NCBI GenBank assembly: GCA_015489265.1
Contig: WFZY01000142.1
Coordinates: forward strand, 1 to 5,455
DNA: 5,455 nt
Direction: 5' to 3'
From: Flavobacteriaceae bacterium
GTDB lineage: Bacteria > Bacteroidota > Bacteroidia > Flavobacteriales > Flavobacteriaceae
Of the stretch, positions 1 through 5,455 are shown piece after piece. Made by a program: the position numbers and the translations under genes. How positions within the stretch are numbered: position 1 is the stretch's first letter; the number at the start of each line of letters is the position of its first letter. The notes below the pieces were generated by a model. The model searched no databases and had not been told where the DNA came from. It saw nothing but the letters and a program-made list of their open reading frames with translations.

Positions 1-158
1 ATCATATTTATGTCAAAATTTGTATATTAAAAAGTTCGTTATTGTGATTTATTTTTCTAATTAATTGAATAATTATTTAAAATATTTTGTTTTTTAACAA
101 AAAGTTAATAATTTTACTTCGTAAACTATTCTATATTAGACTAATTAAAGATTTTAAA

Positions 159-1013
159 ATGAATTCAAAATCGCTATTGATACTGCTTTTATTCTTAATT
201 TGGGGTTCGGGCAGTACGTATTGGTATGTCTGTAAAATTAAGGGTTTTTGTGAGCAAACGCAAGTTTCGGCACCTGCAAAAGATGCTCATGAAACTCATC
301 AACAAGTAAGCGTTAAAAAAATAAAGCATTCCCTACTTTATTTTTTACGAAACAAACCGGAACCGGTTATCAACGATACGCTTCAATGGCAAGCGGAAGT
401 CAAATCGCTTAAGCAATTACAAGCAGAAGGTAAAAAATTGCATATTGAAGGCCCTTATTATGCCGGTGAATCCAATCCGACTGATTTTGACAACTTGGGT
501 CTGGCGAGAGCGGAAGCACTTAAAAAGTTGTTGTCAAGAACTATTCCCGATAGTTTGATTAAGACGCAAGCTAAGTTAATTGATGCTTCAAGTGGTTTAT
601 CACCTGATTTTATTGAATATGATAAAAATTGGACCAAATGGTTAGTCGATAATGATTTTGTAAAAGAACAAGGTCAAAAAACAATTATTTATTTTCCTTA
701 TAATTCTACCAAGGAAATTAAAAATAAAGCCATCATATCTTATATGGATGCTGTGGTTAATAATATGAAAAATCATCCGGTCTTAAATATTTTGATTGTC
801 GGGCATACGGACAATGTCGGTAATGCTGCGTCCAATAAATTATTAGGATTGAAACGTGCCAACCGGATCAGAAATTGGTTAGTCCGTAAAGGTATTGATG
901 CCAAGAGAATTATAACAAAGTCCGAAGGAAAAAATCAGCCGATTGCTGATAATGCCACACCCGAAGGCAGACAAAAAAATCGTAGAGTAGAAATTAGTTA
1001 CATTAAAAAATAA
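159..1013 (+). CDS. OmpA family protein, membrane-anchored, with C-terminal peptidoglycan-binding domain
   Basis: This 284-residue protein probably ties the cell envelope to peptidoglycan. Residues 5-24 form one hydrophobic segment with no clear signal-peptidase or lipoprotein site, so an uncleaved anchor with the rest in the periplasm is likely. Two cysteines follow it (C25 and C31, CX5C). The C-terminal OmpA/MotB-like domain spans about residues 180-284. It has the GHTDNVG motif at 215-221, Arg233 in a GLKRA helix, and a PEGRQKNRRVEI-type end. In the family, the HTD aspartate (Asp218 here) and that arginine, 15 residues later, bind diaminopimelate. Residues 94-125 look like a second, degenerate copy: L-H-I-E-G, then LGLARAEALKKLL, but without the HTD aspartate. 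The frame is open back to a TTG at 87, which would add 24 charged residues before the hydrophobic segment; the ATG at 159 puts the anchor at the N-terminus and is preferred. The next gene starts five bases after the stop, suggesting an operon. The family call is firm; the exact role is inferred. Confidence 0.9.
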   Translation: MNSKSLLILLLFLIWGSGSTYWYVCKIKGFCEQTQVSAPAKDAHETHQQVSVKKIKHSLLYFLRNKPEPVINDTLQWQAEVKSLKQLQAEGKKLHIEGPYYAGESNPTDFDNLGLARAEALKKLLSRTIPDSLIKTQAKLIDASSGLSPDFIEYDKNWTKWLVDNDFVKEQGQKTIIYFPYNSTKEIKNKAIISYMDAVVNNMKNHPVLNILIVGHTDNVGNAASNKLLGLKRANRIRNWLVRKGIDAKRIITKSEGKNQPIADNATPEGRQKNRRVEISYIKK

Positions 1014-1018
1014 AAGTT

Positions 1019-1582
1019 ATGCAAATATTAGTCAGCGGATTATTCAGTACATCTGAATCATACGGTAAAAGTGATGCCGTTTTAGAAATTATACTAATGC
1101 TTTTAGTGGCCTTTATTTTGGGTTATTTATTGCGTTATTTTATCGGTAAATCAAAAACTTCTCAGAATGAGAGTAATGAGGATTGGGCGCATAAGTATGA
1201 TTTGTTAAAAAATCAATTTGATATTAAACAAAATGATTTGGCTAAATTACAAGCAGCTCTTGACGAATGTCAAAAAAATAGAGACGCTTTAAAATTTGCC
1301 GCAATTCCCGAAAAGAAAAAGCTGGTTAAAAAAGATGACTTGAAAAAAGTGGAAGGCATCGGTCCTAAAATAGAACAATTGCTGTTTGAAGCGGAAATAT
1401 ATACTTGGGACGATTTGTCTAAAACAGAAGTCGGTTTTATACAAGCGATACTTGATAAAGCCGGTCCAAATTATAAAGTTCATAACCCTGAAAGTTGGCC
1501 GTTCCAAGCCAAATTGGCAGCTGAAAACAAATGGGATGAGCTTAACAAATGGCAAGATGAACACAAAGGGGGTAGATTTTAA
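1019..1582 (+). CDS. Single-pass membrane protein with coiled coil and C-terminal helix-hairpin-helix domain
   Basis: This 187-residue protein has no assigned function. Residues 1-20 are polar, residues 21-42 form one strongly hydrophobic helix (EIILMLLVAFILGYLL), and basic residues follow it (RYFIGKSK). By the positive-inside rule the C-terminus should be cytoplasmic. Residues 55-92 are charged, helical and likely coiled coil. From about residue 104 there is a helix-hairpin-helix: DDLKKVEGIGPKI at 106-118, with the hairpin at V111-G115, then a conserved-looking tail rich in Trp and charge (ESWPFQAKLAAENKWDELNKW) ending in GGRF. This tail resembles proteins annotated as predicted flap-endonuclease-1-like, H3TH-domain proteins (COG3743). 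That label describes a fold: I see no metal-binding nuclease residues. HhH motifs usually grip the DNA backbone but can also mediate protein contacts. The start is the first ATG, five bases after the OmpA-family gene, so the two are probably cotranscribed. The domain call is sound; nuclease activity is not supported. Confidence 0.82.
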   Translation: MQILVSGLFSTSESYGKSDAVLEIILMLLVAFILGYLLRYFIGKSKTSQNESNEDWAHKYDLLKNQFDIKQNDLAKLQAALDECQKNRDALKFAAIPEKKKLVKKDDLKKVEGIGPKIEQLLFEAEIYTWDDLSKTEVGFIQAILDKAGPNYKVHNPESWPFQAKLAAENKWDELNKWQDEHKGGRF

Positions 1583-1618
1583 GGAAATTTGTAATTCGGT
1601 GTTTTTTAATGGAATCCT

Positions 1619-1727
1619 AAAATAGCTATCATTTCATCCTTTTATTTTTCGCTTTTCCAGCTAAGCCGGCAGACTTATATCGGCTAATATTCATTTGCTC
1701 GAAAACTAGGGGGTGATATGCTATTTT
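1619..1727. repeat. Imperfect inverted repeat enclosing a small hairpin; possible structured RNA
   Basis: The arm at 1619-1630 (AAAATAGCTATC) is complementary to 1715-1727 (GATATGCTATTTT), giving 12 pairs with one bulged base, T1719. The 84-base interior contains a second hairpin: AGCCGG at 1664-1669 pairs with TCGGCT at 1680-1685 (one G-U pair) around a 10-base loop. If transcribed, this could be the 3' untranslated region of the upstream operon or an independent small RNA. The pairing is seen directly; function is unknown and chance is possible in DNA this AT-rich. Confidence 0.3.
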
Positions 1728-1757
1728 TATAGATTATTTTAATAGGATAACTTTAGC

Positions 1758-1789
1758 TTACCAACTTTTAACATTTTTTCATACATTTG
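1758..1789 (+). promoter_or_regulatory. Probable flavobacterial-type promoter of ruvA
   Basis: TACATTTG at 1782-1789 matches all six fixed bases of the Bacteroidota -7 element TAnnTTTG. A TTA at 1758-1760 lies 21 bases upstream and could serve as a weak version of the -33 TTG. Transcription would begin a few bases after 1789, leaving a leader of only about 10-15 bases before the ruvA ATG at 1806. The leader is AT-only near the start and has no Shine-Dalgarno sequence, which is usual in this phylum. This implies that ruvA is transcribed separately from the upstream pair. Confidence 0.6.
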
Positions 1790-1805
1790 AACAAATATTT
1801 TATAT

Positions 1806-2393
1806 ATGATTTCATTTGTCAAAGGAAAAGTTTTTGACTTGACGCCTACTTATGTTATTATTGACAATCACGATATCGGGTATCATATTGCCATTTCGCT
1901 CAATACTTATGCCAAAATCAATCCGGAAGAAGATTTATTGTTATATACTCTGCAGATTATCAGAGATGATGCGCATTTGTTATATGGTTTTTATGACCCG
2001 CTTGAGCGCGAGATTTTCAAATTGTTGATTTCTGTTTCCGGTATCGGTGCCAATACGGCTTTATTGATTTTGTCTGCCATGACGTCTAAAGAAGTGCAAC
2101 AAGTCATAGCCAATGAAGATGTAGTAGCTTTAAAAGCCATAAAAGGCATTGGTGCCAAAACAGCACAAAGAGCCATCATCGAATTGAAAGACAAAATTTT
2201 AAAAACTTATGACATCAGTCCCGAAACCGGTATTCCAACTGTTACTTCACCTGTTAAAGACGAAGCTTTATCGGCATTGGAAGCACTCGGATTTCCTAAA
2301 AAACGCAGCGAAAAAATTATAGAACAAATTTTGAAAGAAAATCCGGAAATTAATCTCGAAAAAACAATAAAAGAAGCACTCAAACGTTTTTAA
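1806..2393 (+). CDS. ruvA: Holliday junction branch migration protein RuvA
   Basis: RuvA binds four-way DNA junctions as a tetramer or octamer and loads the RuvB motor, which moves the branch point during recombination and fork repair; RuvC then cuts. The 195 residues are close to the usual length (about 200), and all three domains are visible. The OB fold covers residues 1-64 and ends in the typical RDDAHLLYGFYD stretch. Asp54-Asp55 occupy the place of the acidic pin, which is Glu-Asp in E. coli. The central domain has two helix-hairpin-helix motifs: VSGIG at 77-81 and IKGIGAKTAQR at 112-122. After a flexible linker (about 134-150), domain III at 151-195 (EALSALEALGF onward) is the RuvB-contacting three-helix bundle. 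Neither ruvB nor ruvC is in this window. The ATG at 1806 gives the canonical MISFVKGKV start. It appears to have its own promoter, and sprA follows 124 bases after its stop. Confidence 0.97.
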   Translation: MISFVKGKVFDLTPTYVIIDNHDIGYHIAISLNTYAKINPEEDLLLYTLQIIRDDAHLLYGFYDPLEREIFKLLISVSGIGANTALLILSAMTSKEVQQVIANEDVVALKAIKGIGAKTAQRAIIELKDKILKTYDISPETGIPTVTSPVKDEALSALEALGFPKKRSEKIIEQILKENPEINLEKTIKEALKRF

Positions 2394-2424
2394 TTTTTAA
2401 CAAAAAACATTCGATGAAACCGAC

Positions 2425-2473
2425 ATGATTAAAATAATTATTAAACACACAAAGAAATGATTATTTTAATCAT
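2425..2473. repeat. AT-rich inverted repeat between ruvA and sprA
   Basis: ATGATTAAAATAAT at 2425-2438 is the exact reverse complement of 2460-2473. The stem extends inward by one T-G wobble and three more A-T pairs, giving 18 pairs around a 13-base A-rich loop (2443-2455). No T-run follows it on the + strand and the stem has only three G-C or wobble pairs, so it is not a textbook intrinsic terminator. It could be a weak terminator or RNA-stabilising hairpin for ruvA, or a binding site for a dimeric regulator just upstream of sprA. The pairing is seen directly; the role is inferred. Confidence 0.55.
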
Positions 2474-2479
2474 CAAAGG

Positions 2480-2504
2480 TTGCATATGACCATAATGTTA
2501 TAAT
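2480..2504 (+). promoter_or_regulatory. Weak candidate promoter for sprA
   Basis: TTG at 2480-2482 lies 16 bases before TATAAT at 2499-2504, which in turn lies 13 bases before the sprA ATG. The layout is promoter-like, but the TAnnTTTG element expected in this phylum is absent, and AT-rich DNA gives such matches by chance. sprA might instead be read from ruvA transcription. The region just before the ATG is A-rich (AATAAAAAATAAACAG), as is common for leaders in these bacteria. Confidence 0.25.
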
Positions 2505-2517
2505 AAAAAATAAACAG

Positions 2518-5455
2518 ATGAAAAAGCATTTTTCATTTTACATATTATTCGGCTTATTTTTTCTAGGTATTCTACCGGTTAAATTGCAAGCTCAGAACAA
2601 TCAGACTACACAACAGGATACATTAAGACAACAAATCAATCCGGCTGCCGTTCAATTGCCGGACCCAAACAGTATTCAAAGTCTGTACACCTACGATCCT
2701 AAAACCAATTTGTTTTATTTCAATAAAAAAGTCGGTAGTTATAATCTGGCATATCCGTGGGTCTTAACCCCCGAGCAATATTACAATCGGGTTTTGAAGG
2801 AAAAAATGAATCAGAACTTTAAAGATCGTAATCAAGCCATATCCGGCAATTCTGAAGAAGCCAAGAAAAAACGCAAGGATTTGTTACCGACCTATTACGT
2901 CAATTCCAAATTTTTTGAAAGTATTTTCGGTGGTAAAACTATCAATATTCAGCCCAAGGGTAATTTTAGTATCGATTTAGGATTGCGTTATACCAAGCGT
3001 GATAATCCGTCGCTGCCCATCAAAAACCGGTCTAATTTATCCTTTGATTTTGACCAGAAAATCAGTATGGGGTTGAAAGGTAAAATCGGCACCCGTCTTG
3101 ATCTGGATTTAAACTACGACACCCAATCTACTTTTGATTTTAACAACCAAATCAAGTTGAATTATACCCCGACTGAAGACGATATTTTGCAAAATATTGA
3201 GCTGGGTAATGTCAGTATGAAAACCCAAAACAGTTTGATTCACGGGGCGCAGAGTTTATTCGGGCTTAAAACAGAATTGCGTTTTGGTAAAACCTATATT
3301 ACAGCAGTCGTAGCCGAACAAAAATCCGGCACCAAAACCATTCAGGCACAGGGTGATAAGGTCGTGCAAAAGTTTGAACAACCTATTTTGCAATACGAAG
3401 ATAATAGACACTTCTTTTTAGCTCAATATTTTAGAGATCATTATACCGAAGCGGTTAAAAATTATCCGTTTATCAACAGTACGGCACGGATTACCCGTAT
3501 TGAAGTTTGGAAAACCAATCGAAGCACTCAAACCGAAAACATCCGGAATATTGTTGCCTTACAAGATTTAGGTGAAAACTACAAAATCGGTCTGGATAAT
3601 CCACCTGCCGGATTTGTGATAAATGCTACAGCACCACCGGATAATTCGGTCAATAAATTTGATCCGGCATTAATCGATAACGGTGGTTTGCTCAACTCAA
3701 ACATTCGTGATATTTTTTCCGTTTCACAAGGATTTAACGGTGTCAATGTTACCAACGGAACAGATTATGTTTCAATGGAAAACACCGTCAAGTTGGATTC
3801 TACCCAATATACTTTGCATCCACAGTTGGGGTATATCACCTTAAAACAAAAACTCAATGCCGATGAAGTGCTTGCCGTTGCCTTTGAATATACGATTAAT
3901 GGTCAAGTATATCGGGTAGGGGAATTCTCTGATAACGGTATTGTTTATCCGCAAACATTGATTGTCAAGTTGTTAAAGAGTAATATGGTCAGTACCCAAG
4001 AGCCCGATTGGGATTTGATGATGAAAAATATCTATGCCTTAAATGCTTTTGATATTGACCCCAATGATTTCCGGCTTAATATATTATATGTTAACCCGAC
4101 GCCTTTGAATTATATCACACCGGTAAATGGGACGCCTTTGCCCAACGATGTGAAACAGCGGATTTTGCTCAACGTGTTTAACATGGACCGGCTCACGGCG
4201 CAAGGTGACCCGCAGCCCAAAGGTGACGGTTTCTTCGATTTTATCCCCGGTATCACTATCGATGCCCGTGAAGGGCGGGTGATTTTTACATCTACCGAGC
4301 CATTTGGTAAATATTTGTTTGAAAAGCTCAAATTAGGGAATGAAAATTATGACGATCCAACCACTTGGAACCAAAACCAAAAACATTATGTTTACAAAGA
4401 GCTTTATGTGATGTCACAAACACAGGCGGAACAATTTACCGATAAAAACAAATTCGTTTTAAAGGGACAATACAAAACTGCAGGCGGTGGCGGTATTCCT
4501 ATCGGTGGTTTTAATATCCCGCGTGGTTCGGTAACGGTAACCGCCGGCGGACGTACCTTGGTAGAAGGTATTGATTATGTAGTCAATTATCAAATCGGAC
4601 GGGTCAATATTATCAACCCGTCTATTTCTCAAGCCAACATCCCCATTCAAGTTTCGGTTGAACAAAATTCTATTTTTCAACAAACTACCAAAGTCTTTAC
4701 GGGAATTGATGTGCAACACAAATTCAGTAAAGATTTTAGTTTGGGCGCAACCTATATGTCCTTTAAAGAAAAACCTTTGAGTTGGAAAGCCAATTACGGC
4801 TACGAACCACTCAACAATAAATTGGTTGGATTTAATGGACAATTTTCGACAAAAGCACCGTTTTTAACCCGTTTGGTAAACCGGTTGCCCAATGTAAAAT
4901 CCGATGCAGAAAGTAATTTTTCAGTCAAGGCGGAAGCCGCATATTTGTTCCCCGGTTTGGCAGAAGTATCCAATGTAAACGGTAGAAGTACAACCTATGT
5001 TGAAGATTTTGAATCGTCCCAAAATTTCATCGATTTACGCTCATATTATGCTTGGCATTTGGCATCAGTGCCGGCAAGGTTCCCTGAGTCACAACAATTA
5101 GATGATTTAGATTCCGGAAAAAACAGAGCCAAATTGGCTTGGTACACGGTGGATCCTATTTTTTATACCAATCCGCCTACCGATATTACACAAGACGATT
5201 TATCACAAGAAGCCGTGCGGCAAATCAGTATTAAAGAAATTTTTGACCAAGATGTGCCAGCCGGTTATCCAACTGTGGTACATCCTTTAAACTTGACTTT
5301 CTTTCCGAAAGAGCGGGGACCTTATAATTTTGATACCAATTTAGACCCCAACACCGGAAATTTATTGCATCCGGAACAACGATGGGGCGGTATTATGCGC
5401 TATTTGCAAACCAATGATTTTGAACAAGCCAATGTCGAATATATTGAAATGTGGG
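2518..5455 (+). CDS. sprA: SprA, type IX secretion outer-membrane translocon (5' part, cut by window edge)
   Basis: SprA (Sov in Porphyromonas) is a giant outer-membrane beta-barrel that forms the exit channel of the type IX secretion system; gliding flavobacteria need it to move. The frame is open for 979 codons and runs off the right edge. Family members are about 2,400 residues, so roughly 40 percent is present. A signal peptide occupies residues 1-25 (MKK, hydrophobic core, LQA before Gln26). Recognisable SprA blocks follow: an N-terminal barrel-type region with alternating strands from residue 141 through GNVSM near 230 and SLIHGAQSLFGLK at 239-251; GDGFFDFIPGITID through EPFG at 569-597; a glycine-rich segment then NIPRGSVTVTAGGRTLVEG from 666; VEDFESSQNFIDLRS at 828-842; and ERGPYNFD at 932-939 followed by RWGGIMR at 955-961. 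I saw no cysteine in the translated part, and no stop or frameshift. The ATG at 2518 gives a normal Sec signal. ruvA upstream matches the usual flavobacterial neighbourhood. Substrates and partner subunits are not in the window. Confidence 0.96.
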   Translation, partial: MKKHFSFYILFGLFFLGILPVKLQAQNNQTTQQDTLRQQINPAAVQLPDPNSIQSLYTYDPKTNLFYFNKKVGSYNLAYPWVLTPEQYYNRVLKEKMNQNFKDRNQAISGNSEEAKKKRKDLLPTYYVNSKFFESIFGGKTINIQPKGNFSIDLGLRYTKRDNPSLPIKNRSNLSFDFDQKISMGLKGKIGTRLDLDLNYDTQSTFDFNNQIKLNYTPTEDDILQNIELGNVSMKTQNSLIHGAQSLFGLKTELRFGKTYITAVVAEQKSGTKTIQAQGDKVVQKFEQPILQYEDNRHFFLAQYFRDHYTEAVKNYPFINSTARITRIEVWKTNRSTQTENIRNIVALQDLGENYKIGLDNPPAGFVINATAPPDNSVNKFDPALIDNGGLLNSNIRDIFSVSQGFNGVNVTNGTDYVSMENTVKLDSTQYTLHPQLGYITLKQKLNADEVLAVAFEYTINGQVYRVGEFSDNGIVYPQTLIVKLLKSNMVSTQEPDWDLMMKNIYALNAFDIDPNDFRLNILYVNPTPLNYITPVNGTPLPNDVKQRILLNVFNMDRLTAQGDPQPKGDGFFDFIPGITIDAREGRVIFTSTEPFGKYLFEKLKLGNENYDDPTTWNQNQKHYVYKELYVMSQTQAEQFTDKNKFVLKGQYKTAGGGGIPIGGFNIPRGSVTVTAGGRTLVEGIDYVVNYQIGRVNIINPSISQANIPIQVSVEQNSIFQQTTKVFTGIDVQHKFSKDFSLGATYMSFKEKPLSWKANYGYEPLNNKLVGFNGQFSTKAPFLTRLVNRLPNVKSDAESNFSVKAEAAYLFPGLAEVSNVNGRSTTYVEDFESSQNFIDLRSYYAWHLASVPARFPESQQLDDLDSGKNRAKLAWYTVDPIFYTNPPTDITQDDLSQEAVRQISIKEIFDQDVPAGYPTVVHPLNLTFFPKERGPYNFDTNLDPNTGNLLHPEQRWGGIMRYLQTNDFEQANVEYIEMW

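Larger units (their letters stand above)
1583..1805. other. Non-coding spacer before ruvA
   Basis: I find no credible gene here on either strand. The spacer holds a possible long-range stem (1619-1727), a small GC-richer hairpin (1664-1685), and the ruvA promoter element near its right end. No GC-rich stem followed by a T-run, which would mark a standard terminator for the upstream operon, was found. Confidence 0.7.

Noticed and set aside
15..89. Promoters for the OmpA-family gene (AAAATTTG at 15-22, or TTG at 65-67 with TATTTTG at 83-89)
   Set aside because: Each misses the TAnnTTTG consensus, and DNA this AT-rich gives many near matches, so I cannot choose one.
87..158. A longer version of the OmpA-family protein starting at the TTG at 87
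   Set aside because: It adds 24 residues, many basic, ahead of the hydrophobic anchor and uses a rare start; the ATG at 159 gives the natural N-terminus, and the added stretch looks like translated AT-rich leader.
201..233. A lipoprotein signal ending at Cys25 of the OmpA-family protein
   Set aside because: The residues before the cysteine are Trp-Tyr-Val, which do not fit a lipobox (a small residue is needed just before Cys).
1289..1564. An antisense open frame of 91 codons
   Set aside because: It is opposite the helix-hairpin-helix gene, which has clear domain evidence; the antisense product is an unpatterned Phe-rich sequence.
1386..1625. A 79-codon + strand open frame
   Set aside because: It lies mostly inside the helix-hairpin-helix gene in another frame and shows no recognisable protein features.
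1705..1730. A thiamine pyrophosphate riboswitch, suggested by ACTAGGGGGTG
   Set aside because: Only the opening motif resembles one. The CTGAGA and ACCC...GAACCTGAT parts are missing downstream and the next gene is ruvA, not a thiamine gene.
1991..2194. An antisense open frame of 67 codons
   Set aside because: It is fully inside ruvA, whose protein is unmistakable.
4110..4842. Two antisense open frames (4110-4331 and 4459-4842)
   Set aside because: Both lie opposite well-conserved SprA blocks and have no recognisable domains; they are by-products of sprA codon use.

Overview
The window looks like a stretch of chromosome from a member of the Bacteroidota, most likely class Flavobacteriia. 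The evidence is AT-rich intergenic DNA, A-rich leaders without Shine-Dalgarno sequences, a flavobacterial-type TAnnTTTG promoter element, and the large outer-membrane protein SprA directly downstream of ruvA. The ruvA-sprA order is familiar from gliding flavobacteria. All four recognisable genes lie on the + strand.

Layout: (1) 1-158 is a very AT-rich leader with no gene. (2) 159-1013 encodes a membrane-anchored OmpA/MotB-type peptidoglycan-binding protein. (3) 1019-1582, five bases later and probably in the same operon, encodes a small protein with one membrane helix, a coiled coil and a C-terminal helix-hairpin-helix domain. (4) 1583-1805 is a non-coding spacer with a possible long-range RNA stem and, at its end, a good promoter for ruvA. 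(5) 1806-2393 is ruvA, the Holliday-junction-binding subunit of the RuvAB branch-migration machine. (6) 2394-2517 is a spacer with an AT-rich inverted repeat (14 perfect pairs, 18 with a wobble). (7) 2518 to the right edge is the first 979 codons of sprA, which runs out of the window. SprA is the outer-membrane channel of the type IX secretion system and is also needed for gliding in gliding species.

Functionally these are three units: an envelope pair (OmpA-like plus HhH protein), a housekeeping recombination gene, and a secretion gene. The pair is the least understood part. One protein should face the periplasm and bind peptidoglycan, while the other should carry a DNA-binding-type fold on the cytoplasmic side of the same membrane. 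I see no defence system, mobile element, CRISPR array, tRNA or rRNA. Apart from the pair and two unexplained inverted repeats, this reads as ordinary core genome.
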